A stretch of DNA of 64,000 nucleotides. Source: Melieria omissa. Its lineage: Eukaryota > Arthropoda > Insecta > Diptera > Ulidiidae. The position numbers and the translations under genes are program-made. This document shows positions 23,162 through 34,984 of the stretch, one piece after another. Within the stretch, counting starts at the first letter, position 1, and every line of letters starts with the position of its first letter. Where the stretch lies: contig OZ020268.1 of NCBI GenBank assembly GCA_963971225.1, forward strand, positions 44,895,348-44,959,347, in the 5' to 3' direction. The notes below the pieces were generated by a model. The model worked only from the letters and a program-made list of their open reading frames with translations. It did not search any database and was not told where the DNA came from.

Positions 23162-26100
23162 TTAGCGTTTTAATTTTCTATTAGCTCGACTGCTACGCGT
23201 GGTCATCGGAGCCGCAGCTGCGGCTGTTCCACTACCGCTCCGCAGCGAAGCTCGCTTGCTTAGCGTCGTTGCATTACGGGTCGCAATTGCTCCCGCCACT
23301 GCAGCAGCGTTCTTCGCTGTGACCAAGGACCGAGCGCGCGTCGCTGCCGCCACCGCAGCTGCTGCGTTAATCAGCTTTGGCGAGGGCGGCGGCGGCACTC
23401 CAAATGTACTGCGTACTGAAGTCTGCAGGCGTGTAGATTTGCTGAAATTCATTGCCAGGCCACTGACATCCCCATCGTTACCCCTATTACTTGAACTGTG
23501 CGCACTTAAACTGCGCAAATTGCGTCGTTCCCTCCGTAATGTCGTTCCTGAAAGCAAAGCGGAGGCACTCAGACTGTTGTTCGTGTTTGTCTTGCGATGA
23601 GTAACCGGGCTGGATATGGGCTTTGACGTAAGCTGACCAACTTGGCGAGAACGCAGGTTAATTACATGTGACAAAGATTCTATCGCTGAGGTTGCATTTG
23701 ATGAAGAGGAGGCGTGTGTTGTTGTCGCCACTGTTTGCTTTTCCGTCTTGGACTTACGACTGCAACTACTGTTCAAGGAACGTGCTGCGTGATAATTGGA
23801 ATTTACACATTGCTGGTGCTGACGATGTTGAGACTTTTGATGCACCAGTGTTGCTGCGTGCGCATTCATCAGACTCACAGCGGTAGTGTGTAGAAATTGG
23901 GTGGTGGCTCGTTTCATCGTCGAGGCCAGCGAACTTTTCGATTTTAGATCTTTGATAAGGGAATTTCGTGTGCGCAATGTACGTTTTGAGTAGTCCACTA
24001 CGGTGTTGCTGCGCAACTGCCGTTTTTCTGAACAGCTACTTCCGCTGACAGATTGGGGCAGTTCAGTGGTGCTGCTGGTGCCAGCGACGACGACGGACAC
24101 GAGGGGAGCAAAAGGATCATAACGACGACGTTTACGCGAAGAATGTGCCGAAGCCGTCAAGGAGAGACGAGAATTCTCATTTGGTATATTGGGAAAGTGT
24201 GTCTGTGAACGTTTGAGCGATGTACGCGCTGGACAAGCTTTGGGTGGTCGTGATGTCTGCAGTACTTCAGACTTCAAAAAACAAGATGGTAATGGTGATG
24301 ACTTCACTAATGAGGCACTTGTATTATTTCGCTCAATTTCCGATAACTCCAGTTTTCCACGAAGGATTTCAATTTTTTCGATTTTTTCAACAAGTCGCGA
24401 TGGCAATATGTGAGATAACAACGCTCCGGGCACAGTTAAATCTCTTGAAGCCGGTTGCATAGAACCATCCACTGGTTCCGTTTCGTCGATAAACAAAGTT
24501 GGAGCGCTACTTCTGTGAGTCTCCGCAGAGTCCGTAATACTGGACGAAATCTCGTTGATTTGTACCAATTCATCTAACCGCGACACTGCTATTTCTTGTT
24601 CTGACATTTCATCATTGTCATCGTCGTCACCTTCATCCTCCAGATACTCCTCGACCAACCCCTCCTCAATTAATTCAGATATGCTTTCTGATGTCGTGGC
24701 GCTACCATACTGATTGCATCCATTAGCAGTCTCAATAGTACTTTCTCTTAGTGGAACAGCACTTACATTCGCCAATCGGCGCTGCATTTCCAGGCGCTCT
24801 AAGGCCACTTGCTGCTCTTCTTCACGCTCTTGTTGTAAAAGTGAGTTCAACTCCAGCGGTTTTTGTGATTGTGTTGGCTGATGTTGTTGTTGATGTTGAT
24901 AGGCGAGCAATCTGTTCATAGCTGTCGACATAGTAGGACAAGTAGGTTCCCATGTCAGTGCTTCAGTTAGATCGTGAGCTGACACTGTCGTGAGGTGTTG
25001 CGACGGGGGCTGATGTTGCTGCGGTAACAGTGACTGTGACAGCCCTTGCAAGTGGTTGGAATTGGCATTGATGTCATTTGGCTGGCTATCTTCATGGGCT
25101 TGAAATATTTTAAATGTTTGCACACCGCTGCAACGCTGTTGTTCTCGCCGTGTTTCTAGTTTTGTTAGTGAATAACCTTCTTCCTCGGACATGCATTGCT
25201 GCTGGTAAAGCTGTTGCTCCTGCAGAATTTCCTGCATGTGGGTACCGGATATACTCTGGTAACCTGGACTCGAGTTTGAACCACTTGCATCAACGTGCTG
25301 GGACATTTGCTCGTTTAATAACGAGTTATACGATTCGGCAAAACTTGTCATATAACCACCAGCACTCATGTCTTCTTGCATTGCGTTGTCACCAACCCTT
25401 GTAGTCATAGAGGAACTTGAAGTCGATGCATCAGTAATGTAATGTGAATAATTGATAACAGCTCCCTCATTGTGCAAGCATGTTTCTCCTTCATCATCTA
25501 TTTCATCATCGTCATCCATTTCATCATTTCCTTCATCATTCTCGTTAAAATCACCATTACCGTCAGGGGCGCCGCCAGTGCGATGCTCATTACTACAAAA
25601 TGATGAATCTCCTCCACTCGTATCAAAATCGTTCTGCTCACGTTTCTCGTTCCAACTCCAAGGATTTGTTTCTTCCGATAATACTTGCACATCATTGCAC
25701 GATTGTGATACATTGCGCCAGTACATAATGTCCGAACGACACTTCAACATTAAAGGATCCAATTCTTTATTACCCCCCTCTTCCTGACGCACACGTTCTA
25801 CACAACTCATTTCCTGTACCATGTCATCGTAGTAGTTAAAATTCCGATAGTCCTCCGGCGGCAAATATTTCTCGGCCATCTCCTGATATGTCACACAATT
25901 ATCATGTACTGGTATTTCAGCAGAAACCTGAGAGTACTCTAGTCCACAACTATCAGGCATTGAACAGCGTCCAAGTGTATTATTAGACACATAATCTCCC
26001 GTCGATTCTGTGTTGCTGGGCGGGTATAGAATTACTGTTACAACTGATGTGTTGTCCGCACGCATTTTCTTTGCCGACCATGTCTTCAACGCCCTCTCCA

Positions 26101-29100
26101 CCAGACCCTTGCTGGGATTTGTCCATTCGCCGCCTCCTTCACCGCATTCCGATTGTAAGCGCTCATTGAACCGCTCCTTCTCGAAAACAGTATTTACAGC
26201 CTCTTGCGGCGAGACTACATTCCACAAGCCATCAGTGCCAAAAATGAGACACCTGTGTAATGTGAAATTAAACAAATGTGTAAAAACCTCAACCAAAATA
26301 TTGTCAACTTAATTATACATGCCTAAAGGTCTTCGGATTGATTTTGACAACTTTTACATCTGGATCTGGGCTCACAACAAATTCGTTGCGTGCTGAGTTG
26401 TAGCTCCACAAATCACCAAGACTGCGTGCCACAGCTAAGAACGGCACTTCATCGACGGGCGTACTACGACGTATGGGTCCTTTGTGGCCTGCTGCGAAAT
26501 ATGCGCATTAATTTAATAATCCTAAATACAACTATCGCTATACTAACCATTTCGCGGCCTATTCCACACCACGCGAGGGACACCTGACTTTACGACCACT
26601 TTCCCACCTGAACGTAAAATACGTGTTCGCTCAATCAACGATTCGGGTTTGTGATCTGTTGTCAATTGTTTGGCGCGCCAGAAGTGCTCGTGCTCGTTTT
26701 GATAGCCCAGCACGATCCCAGAATCTCCTACGTGACCAATGTAGATTTTCTCTCGTCGTATAAAGGCAATAGTGGCTGTCGTACCGGCGGTGCTTAGCAG
26801 TCCGTTAGCAGTTCTTGGCCATTTCTCTGCAATAAAATATAATTCAAATTAAAAACAACTCAACCATTATGAGTACCGTTAAATATGTACTCATACTTTA
26901 GGTAACACACGCCACGTCTATATACATATACCAAAACCTATCTTTGATATGCAACATTTCTGTGGTCAAAAACGATAACGCTTAAGTAAACTTTAAACAT
27001 CATTGAGTTAAGGGTGCTAACACATTCCCTTAACGCTTATCCTGTATTCAAAAATAAAAACGTTTATAGTATTAATGAGTAAAAATGATAAACACATCAC
27101 ATGGAGAAACACCCAACATAAGACAAGGTCTGCAACCAGCGATTACTTCTGAGCTTGTTTGTACTGGATGCAGGTGGTCGCAGGAGCGAAAAACAAAACT
27201 GATGAAACGTGACGCGCGAAACTAGGCTGGTGATCAGCATGCACTGGTTGATGAAAGAGAACAAGAACAGCTCTACCGACCCTTCTGGCAATATTTTTGA
27301 ATCACAGAGAATTCCAAACGTTTACACTGTAAGGCGCAACAGAAAGCGCACGTTTGCGTAGTTAACTCTTATTTAAAAAACGAAACACAAAAAACTAACT
27401 GGTCTACTTAACATTAAAACAATCTATCAAACTATTTTCGGCTAAAATTCACAAATACCTTCACCTTCACAAATACCAACTTTTCCATAAACCAGAAAGT
27501 GCTGCTAATTTTTTACCAAAGAAATGGTGACTGTTTCTTTAGGAACAGATCACTATTTCCTATTATTTTTAAATTTGAGCCCGTTAAGGTTGAGCCCTGT
27601 TTCACCTTAAAAAATAAATTGATCGGCAACCTTTCAAACCTCAAAATTAAAACCCGGTCAATTACGTTGAAACGCCGGAAAAATGGCACAGGCGTCCTAG
27701 GCAAATCTAAATTTAAATCAAAGAATTGGTGGAATAATGATCTGGCCTATCTTCATGTATACATTGCAACTAGAGAGAAATGTAGTAAATAAAGAAATAT
27801 AAATCAGATAGCATTCAACAACGCATTGATGAACTTAATCAAAAGTCTGATTCTAAATCTGCTTAGCAGGTTGTCAGGAGTTTACGAGGTGATTTAGTGC
27901 AGACAAATTCATTGGTGACACCTTCTCAACAAGAAATGGCAAACATCTAAAAAAACTTGACAAATTCATTAACAAATTAAAGGATAGTTTCACATAACAG
28001 GTGATATATCTATGTACGTACGTGATAACAATAAATTATAGTCACTTAACACCAGAAAGACCACAGATCATTTTAACCGCTAATACAATTTATAACCGTA
28101 TATTAACATATGTACATCAGTAAAATGTTCAATACTAAAATATTTTTTTTGAGTCACGTATATATAAAATAAAAAGTCAGTGATTTATGCGTTTTTAAAT
28201 TCAACTTGCAGTATTTCCTAACGTTATTCTACCGGTTTTTCCATATGCAGATGTTATCTTCCTACCAGTCTAGGTTTTGCAAAAAATTTAATTCTTCTAA
28301 ATTTTATTTTTTAAATTAAATTAAATTAAAATTAAATTCTTCTAAATTTTATTTTTTAAGATATCATCAAATCTCTGTGCATAAAACTAAATGTTCGGAT
28401 TGGTTTGTTTGCTTATGCGAATTTACTACATATGGGACGAAACAAAAAACAAAAATCCTCGACTTTTGATTTAAAAAAAACAAACTCCGCAAAAACATTG
28501 CAATGAATTTATTTTGTGTTGAATTCAGAAGCAGAACGTTGAATTTTACAAGAAATGTCTACTTTACACTCATACAATTTGAAACCTCGCTTATTTTACT
28601 TTTGGTCAAAATGAACGCAATGGTCTTTCCATCTCAAATTTGAATTAAGTTATTATCACAATCTTTTGCAACTAATCGTAAAGAAATCTACTTTTTTAAC
28701 ACTGCGCATTCTGTTGCCTACCTAACTACAAAAGAGCAACACTGTGTGTGTGCCATCCCAGTATACACATATCTAATCATTTCGCTCTAACTCATGGTCG
28801 CCAATATACAATTTTACGTACACACTACTGCACAACGCCTTCAGAAATTCTCATATACCCCGTTTCTACACGGAAAATTTTTATAAATCATTTGCGCTAC
28901 ATACTGATATTTTTTATGATAATGGTCTGAGTAGACTAGCCTTTGGAAAAACTCGTACGCGAAGAAATGAAATGAGTGTTATTTGAGTGCAAAACGTTTT
29001 TTAACAATCGCGTCGTGTTCAATGCATTTTACGTGTGAGTGCATTTTACCGTTGAAATAAGTCGGGAAGCCATGACGTTGTGCTCAACTAGAAGAGCTGT

Positions 29101-30927
29101 TTTTTTAGAAACAGAAGCAGGTGCAAACATGGCACAATAAACAAGGTAGTGGCAGGAAGGAGCGAAAAAATTCACGTGTATTTTGTTAGTGTTTTTGTTC
29201 GGTTCATTGTCAAATCGGACGGACGGTTCTCTTGCCAACAGTATTGCCAGCATCAAATAGACCACTTGGTCTATTCGAGAACGTAAAAATACACCAATTA
29301 ACAGCAAAAGTACACAGCTTCTTTGTTTTAATCTGTTGTTTTACAATTAGGGGCAAAAGTGCTAAGTGCTAGTTCGCCGATTTTGCGTTAATTCATAAAA
29401 GTTAACGAAAATTGGAAAAATAATATCGTTCCGTCATTGCAAACATGCTTAAAATTTCACAGAAAAAGAGTTGAGTGGCCATGCTGTTCGCCGAATGTAA
29501 ACAAAGCAGACAAAAATTTCTGACAACCTACCGAACTCTGACGAGAAAAAAATAAAATTCGCTCCTTCCTGCCACTACCTTGTTTATTGTGCCATGGGTG
29601 CAAAAAAAAAACAAAAGGCCGCTCCCCCTTTAATTCCTTTTTATTTGAATACTTTAGTAAGAAATAATTTCCGGAGCAAGATTTCCATTAGGGAACAGAA
29701 ACCAATAATAAATACCATCAATGCTTCTGTGTGGAAACGGGGTCATTTGACCGTATGTATGTATTACTCGTTATTCCGCTTTGTCTTCGTTTACCGCTTC
29801 CACTTCACATGCGAGCACACATATACTGGCTGTTGTGGGAATATTCCATTGCGATTTCTACATTTCGACTACAATAACTTTATTTCGATGTTTATCATAC
29901 ACACCCAATGAGTGGGTAAAACTTCACATGAAGGAGAAAATTTCATTGGGTATTAAGATTATTTTTGTACGATTTGCTACCAGATACATTGCTGTGTGGA
30001 CAAATTAAAGGGCGACTATAAAAACCTAAGTGCAATCTGTTAGGAACAATTTGGTCCTCTGTATATGAATTCATTACCACGGAAAATGTTGAAATATGTC
30101 GTCACATTTAAATTGTATAAACTGAAAATAACAGTGGACGCACCTTGTTCACGCCACATGGCATAGTGGGTTGCAATGTAACCTTCACGTATGGCGCGCA
30201 ACACATCATGATCTGATTCCGACCAAAAAAGTTTTTGATTAATTATTTCCAGCATTAAATGTTCCTTGGCGAAAGTGGCTGCTTCTGCGCCACCATGTCC
30301 ATCATAAATGCCAATAAATGCATACTCCAGATCTTTAGCGTTTTCCGACTGCTGGTAGGCGACAGAGAAGTAATCTTCCATGTATTTGCGTCCGCCCTGG
30401 CTGCATTGTCCTGTGACGCGCAGATTTACACCAATCGAGGGCGATGGTGGAGGACTATTTGTTGCCTGGGATAATGGGCGGTCGTCTGGCGGATACGACC
30501 GATTCTTACTATTGTGGTTCATGGACTCCAACGAGGTTTGGTTCGTCATTGTCACCGACGCCGTGGCGGTACCGCTGCGTGTTGACGCACAGTTGTAGTT
30601 TTCTAGGAATGTCATTTGTTGTATGTGGGGATGCATTTGCTGTTGCTGTCGTAGCATATTGACATTTGTTTTTTCTTCCTTTATGTAGTGGTGAAATTTA
30701 GGTGATTGTTGTGCGTTTTCTTTTTTCTGCTGCTGCTGGAGATTAGCGGAGAAACTTGTTTGACATTTGCACTCCTCTGTTGATGATTCCGTTGTTGAAT
30801 GCAATATCTGACAACTATCACGCTCACACATTATCGCACTAAACGAAGCAGGCAAGCAGGCGTGTACGTGTTGGTTGTTGAGTGCAAGGGAGACAACAGT
30901 TTGATAATCTCTTGTGAATTTAATCAC
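23162..30927 (-). CDS. Pp2C1: PP2C-family Ser/Thr phosphatase, PPM1D/Wip1-like
   Basis: Four coding exons join in frame: 30927-30144, 26826-26548, 26491-26323 and 26252-23162, giving 4323 nt (about 1440 residues), close to the Drosophila Pp2C1 length as I recall it. The PP2C catalytic domain spans roughly residues 166-490. Metal-binding motifs are all present: KYMEDY (about 182-187), IYDGHGG (207-213), HVGDSG in exon 2, ARSLGDLWSY in exon 3, FGTDGLWN and MRADNTSVV in exon 4. Exons 2-3 align closely with vertebrate PPM1D (GVPRVVWNRPRN, RRSTPVDEVPFLAVA). The long tail is low-complexity: acidic (EDEGDDDDNDEM), Gln-rich, then basic/Ser/Ala-rich with an RKRRRY nuclear-localisation-like cluster. 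PPM1D enzymes dephosphorylate stress-kinase and DNA-damage targets in the nucleus; that role here is inferred. The start is the first in-frame Met; M33 or M91 are alternatives. Confidence 0.93.
26253..26322 (-). other. Pp2C1 intron 3, GC-AG type, 70 bp
   Basis: The upstream exon ends CCTTTAG and the intron starts GCATGT; it ends TTACACAG before GTGTCTCATT. This junction gives NPKTFRCLIFGTDG, the same length as the PPM1D stretch DPQKHKYIILGSDG. The nearby GT (four bases downstream) would require a phase that no neighbouring AG provides. The case for a GC donor is therefore strong. Confidence 0.8.
26492..26547 (-). other. Pp2C1 intron 2, 56 bp
   Basis: Canonical donor AAATG|GTTAGT and acceptor TTTCGCAG|CAGGCC join RPRN to AGHKGP in phase 1. 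The size is typical of short dipteran introns. Confidence 0.9.
27513..27960 (+). pseudogene. Possible LINE fragment
   Basis: A plus-strand frame includes KSKNWWNNDLAYLHV, resembling the WWN.EL..LR linker between endonuclease and reverse transcriptase in non-LTR elements. After a stop and frameshift, QQVVRSLRGDLVQTN continues in another frame. No catalytic motif is seen, so this is a weak call. Confidence 0.3.
29128..29596. repeat. Long inverted repeat / MITE inside Pp2C1 intron 1
   Basis: The left arm 29128-29166 is CATGGCACAATAAACAAGG and onward, ending GGAAGGAGCGAA. Its exact complement occupies 29558-29596. The 39-bp arms enclose about 390 bp of non-coding sequence. No clean direct target duplication is visible outside the arms. 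In the intronic transcript the arms could pair. Confidence 0.75.
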
Positions 30928-31457
30928 CCCCCTGTGTTTGCCAATATCTTTACTTGTTCTCCTCCGCTTTACTTTTTCTTCGCTTCGCTCTGAATTTTTT
31001 ATAGTTCTTCCTCTTTTTATTTGATTTTGACACTTATAATTTCCTCTTAGCTCCTCTTTCCGAACCGTATTCTTTTTTTCAAATTAAATTTACATTTGAC
31101 GAAAATTTTGCTCAACAAATTCAGGAAATTTTTACTGCCACTAGAGTCACAGAAAAGATGGTCACAGTTTTCGATTCCGAGTTCTGCTCCAATTTTTTTT
31201 AGTTTTTCACTTAATCAGTAGTCTTGCGACCCTCTCTCAGCGACTACCTATTTTACACGATTTTTATATTTTGCTAACAATTTTTCAATTTCCGCACACA
31301 AACTATTCATTTCTTTTTGTTATTCTGTTTTATTTATTTTATATATTTTAGTTTAAAATATCATAATTTTTTCTCCATCTACACACGATTTAAAATCACT
31401 TCCCTCATCCGTAAGCGACACACTGGCGACTGAGCTTGAGCTCAGCTAGCTGTCAAT
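30928..31457 (-). other. Probable Pp2C1 5' UTR
   Basis: This is the stretch between the first in-frame Met and the candidate core promoter. It is T-rich on the plus strand (A-rich as transcript) and has no long coding frame on the minus strand. It is assumed to be a single leader exon; a further upstream exon cannot be excluded. Confidence 0.4.
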
Positions 31458-31490
31458 GGGGTAAGAACGAGATGGCACATATTTATATCA
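31425..31490 (-). promoter_or_regulatory. Candidate Pp2C1 core promoter
   Basis: On the minus strand, TATAAATA lies at about 31480-31487. About 30 bp downstream is CCCATTG (A at 31457), and further on is TCAGTC (A at 31431), which matches the fly initiator consensus. Either could be the start. This is motif-level evidence only. Confidence 0.25.
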
Positions 31491-31840
31491 CCGTCAGCTA
31501 ACCTCTCGCACTCATGCAAGCAAGGCGACGACGACCATTTACAGCTCTTTATTTTCCCCACATTCAACACTGCGCAGAGTTATTTTGTTGTTGCGTTGTA
31601 TTGCCCGTTTTGCCTTGTGCCTGTTTTTCCACATTTCATTCCACTTCGTCTAGCGAGTTGTGTGTGCGATACAAAATGTTGCCTGTGTTTCTTCGTTTTT
31701 ATTGCGTTACATTTGTGAACTGTTTTATTGTGTAGAGAATTTTTCGCTCTCGAAGCTTCAGTATATAAGTGAGTTTGTCTCTTTTCATTTAGCACAATTG
31801 TGCAAATCGCAATTGCGCTTATTTATTTACACGGAAGGAC

Positions 31841-32882
31841 TCTTATATCTGTACGTTCGAGGAGGAGGATAAAATTTTGTGGGGGGGTAGGGGGGGTCCC
31901 CCATATATCCCCCTTGAAAGGAAAACCGTCGGAAGTGTATAGTTTTTTTTAAATTAATTTTTTAAATTTTACCTGCGAAGCGAGAAAACTTGTAATTACT
32001 TGCCAATAAGGTGGAGTGGGTAGGTGGAAAAAGAGGGGAGAGGGGTAATAACCCTCTTAAGTGCAAGTAGGGCTTCAGATTCAGTGAAATATTTACAGTA
32101 TTTCTGTATTCAAACTCCTTCTGTGTGGTCGGCCTTCGGCCGGGCGCTTGAAAAATAACCCTCATAGGAGCAACTAGTGCGCCAGGCATCAGTAAAGTGC
32201 TAACAGTATTTCTGCATTCAAATCACTTCTGTGTGGTCGGCCTTCGGCCGGCGCTTGAAAAATAACCCTCATAGGAGCAACTAGTGCGCCAGGCATCAGT
32301 AAAGTGCTAACAGTATTTCTGCATTCAAATCCCTTCTGTGTGGTCGGCCTTCGGCCGGGCGCTTGAAAAATAACCCTCATAGGAGCAACTAGTGCGCCAG
32401 GCATCAGTAAAGTGCTAACAGTATTTCTGCATTCGAATCCCTTCTGTGTGGTCGGCCTTCGGCCGGGCGCTTGAAAAATAACCCTCATAGGAGCAACTAG
32501 TGCGCCAGGCATCAGTAAAGTGCTAACAGTATTTCTGCATTCAAATCCCTTCTGTGTGGTCGGCCTTCGGCCGGGCGCTTGAAAAATAACCCTCATAGGA
32601 GCAACCATTGTGCCGGAGCATCAGTAAGGTGCTAACAGTATTTCTGCATAACAAAATGGCAATGCTGTCGATATTTCTTCAGCTTTTATCCTATTGTGAA
32701 TGCCAGTTGTATTGAGTGGAAGAAGAAGTGTAAGCTTGCGAGGCGATTTTTGCAATTTTTAAAAATTAATAACTTAAAAACTAGACAACTCCGACGGCTA
32801 AAAATTTAAAATTCCGCGTTTAATAGCGAATACTATCTACCATAAAATTTTCAGTGCTCTAGCTCACCGTACAGATATAAGA
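31841..32882. mobile_element. Foldback-like element carrying a 108-bp satellite array, 1042 bp
   Basis: The ends are TCTTATATCTGTACG and its exact inverse. Weaker similarity continues for about 150 bp inward on each side: AAATTTT at 31872 versus 32845, CGTCGGA at 31928 versus 32793, and GCGAAGCGAG at 31976 versus CTTGCGAGGCG at 32734. GAC directly abuts both ends (31838-31840 and 32883-32885), a possible 3-bp target duplication. The interior is the tandem array. No transposase is present. The superfamily is not recognised. Confidence 0.6.
32044..32649. repeat. Tandem repeat, 108-bp unit, about 5.6 copies
   Basis: Successive GCGCTTG landmarks fall at 32144, 32251, 32359, 32467 and 32575, giving spacings of 107, 108, 108 and 108 bp. 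Each unit contains a palindrome CGGCCTTCGGCCG and the words TAACCCTCATAGGAGC and AGTGCGCCAGGCATCAG. The first unit is most diverged and the middle copies nearly identical. On the minus strand the unit is exactly 36 codons and stays open (32189-32608), but this is likely incidental. Confidence 0.92.
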
Positions 32883-32885
32883 GAC

Positions 32886-34020
32886 TAGCCATTTACACTA
32901 AGAATTCTTCTTTTGACACATGCTGCAGTGCTGCACTTGATGACGTTTGGTTTACTTTTCTCGTCGAATTTTTGGCGCCTTGGTCACTTTTCTTTGACCA
33001 CAAAAAATATCTGCATCCTTCTACTTTGACTATCGCCACTCGTTTGACATATGGCTTCCGCCGAATCGGTTCGATTTTGCCCTTCTGCCTCTCGCTCACA
33101 CACACCCGACACTCAACCAACTACAGTGCTGCATATACAAATCGTTTTATTTCGAAATTATCTTCTATTTATATTTTGCTCATTTTTCACTTTGCTTTAG
33201 AGCGAGCGACAATTTGATTGTACAGTAGTGCAAAAAGTTTAAATATAAGTTTAATGATATTAGATAAACAAATCTGTATGCCATTTCGATTAAAGCATAG
33301 GTTGCCGCTTTTGCAACGAGCAGTGTAGAGAAAAGGGTGATACAAACCGACGCTGCCATACGGTTTTCAGAAAATTCAACTTATACTTTGTACAAGAGCA
33401 AACCAGTTGCGCAGGTGAAGAGGTTAAAGCACTTCCGACGACTCTGAAGTTGAACTTTCGGATCTGCAATGTTTTTATCATCAAATCGATCATGGCCGTT
33501 TTTAAGTGTTACGGAGGATTTAACCTCTCACCCGAAATCTTTATTATACTTTTTTATTGTATTTCTTTCTGCTTTTTTATAAGGGGTCCATAGTGATGTT
33601 CAACAGTTTTAAAACAGAAGCTGGAAAAACATTATATTAATTTTACTAAAGTGCTATGAAAGTTTATGAAAAAATTCATTTTCACTAAATAGGACCAGTA
33701 ACAAAAAAAAAATTGTTTTAAATTAATTTTTTATAAAAAATTTATTTGTTAACCAATATAATAAATCGTGTGTACCGTTTTAACTGAGTAATTTCTGGAT
33801 TTATTTATCCTTATCCTTTTAATTTTTGCTTAATAGTAAACATTTCAGCAAATTAATGCAAATCATATTGTGTATTTATGCGATTACAATGTCTAAAACT
33901 ATTCAAAATTATGTGCGTCAAAACATATGAAACTTAACATCCTGCGCCTTAAATATTATGGATTGCTTGAAAATGTTTACAATTTTACTGTCAGTATGTT
34001 TAGTTCAAAGAAAAATAAAT
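32886..34020. other. Intergenic DNA, no gene recognised
   Basis: The first 350 bp (to about 33230) are less AT-rich and include a 75-codon minus-strand frame with no known similarity. The remainder is AT-rich with no supported feature. Confidence 0.4.
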
Positions 34021-34085
34021 TCACCGTTAGTTGCCGAATAAGTGTGAGAAAGTTGAGTAACATATATTTCAATTAACAGTAATAA

Positions 34086-34960
34086 ATGGCGATGGATAAA
34101 TTCGGTGTAGCACTACGCCTGCGTATTATTGACGATTTCAAGAAAGGATACATTCGAAAGAAAATCTCCATAAAATATAATGTCCAAAAATCGCCAGTTC
34201 GTATACCATTTCATGGTATCGTACACATAAAACTGTTGCCGTTATCGAGGATGGATGTCCACCTAAAACTGGTCCATGTACCGATGCAGCGATAACCAAT
34301 AATACAAAAAAGAGTCCTTTAAAAGTGCTTCGCTTCTGCAAGAAAAGCTTCTGGGCACTTCATTGACACTGATTTTTGGTCATACCCGTAAGAAAATCAC
34401 TGACTTCCAAGCAAAACCAACAAAAGCGCTTGCAATTTGCGAAAGAACACGTTACTTGGACAGTAAATAAATGGCAATCAATCCTTCTTACCGTCGAGTC
34501 CCGTGTAAGATGATCAAAAGATAAACACCAGCAAGCAGCGTACTGCATGAAGACGATTAAGCATCTTGGGCATGTTATGGTATGGGGATGTTTTTCTGGG
34601 CCCATCTCCACCGTTTTACGAGCATAATGATCAATTCGTTGACAAAAACGTCCTGAAAACAGTAATGCTGCTGGAAAGCGTATAGGAAATGTCTCTAAAG
34701 TGGACTTTCCAGCACGACAACGATCCCAAACGTGCTTCCAGAACAGTAATGAAGTGATTCAAACACAAAATAATTAACGTTTTGAGTCGCCCTGCTTAAT
34801 TCGCAAACCTTAAACCAATTGAAACCCGAAAGGAAATCATCAAACTACAGATTGATCGGACAAACGGTGCGAATTAGGACGATTTTTGTCTGAGAATCCA
34901 AGAAGTCTATAACAACATTCCAATGGACGTAATTAACAATTTAATTAATTAAATGCCTCT
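34086..34960 (+). pseudogene. Tc1-like transposase, heavily decayed
   Basis: The N-terminus MAMDKFGVALRLRIIDDFK, followed by ISIKYNVQKSPV, is a Tc1/Bari-like HTH domain. Further on, HLGHVMVWGCFSGP (about 34560-34605) is the conserved GGS.MVWGCFS block, followed by DFPARQRSQTCFQN-like and LKPIE (about 34810) landmarks near the last catalytic Glu. Many stops and frameshifts interrupt it. No terminal inverted repeats were identified. Confidence 0.7.
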
Positions 34961-34984
34961 CACATGTACAATAGTACACAATTG

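Larger units (their letters stand above)
26827..30143 (-). other. Pp2C1 intron 1, 3.3 kb
   Basis: Donor GAACAAG|GTGCGT and acceptor TTTATTGCAG|AGAAATGG join MWREQ to EKWPRTANG in phase 1, inside the catalytic domain. The intron carries repeat debris: a possible LINE remnant around 27500-27900, a tandemly duplicated AT-rich block at about 28280-28360 (TTCTAAATTTTATTTTTTAA twice), and the long inverted repeat at 29128-29596. No gene within it could be supported. Confidence 0.85.

Noticed and set aside
25498..25787. Open frames antisense to the last Pp2C1 exon (Ser/Pro-rich, Met-rich)
   Set aside because: They are shadows of low-complexity codons in the real exon; the phosphatase frame is open for over 3 kb and matches PPM1D.
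26317..26320. GT four bases downstream of the GC as the true donor of Pp2C1 intron 3
   Set aside because: It would change phase, and no adjacent AG restores the GTDGLWN frame; it also adds a residue not present in PPM1D spacing.
32872..33230. Minus-strand 75-codon ORF followed by a splice-donor-like CTGTACG|GTGAGC, considered as an upstream Pp2C1 leader exon
   Set aside because: The donor-like sequence lies in the terminal repeat of the foldback element at 31841-32882, and its inverse at 31841 explains it. There is no other support.
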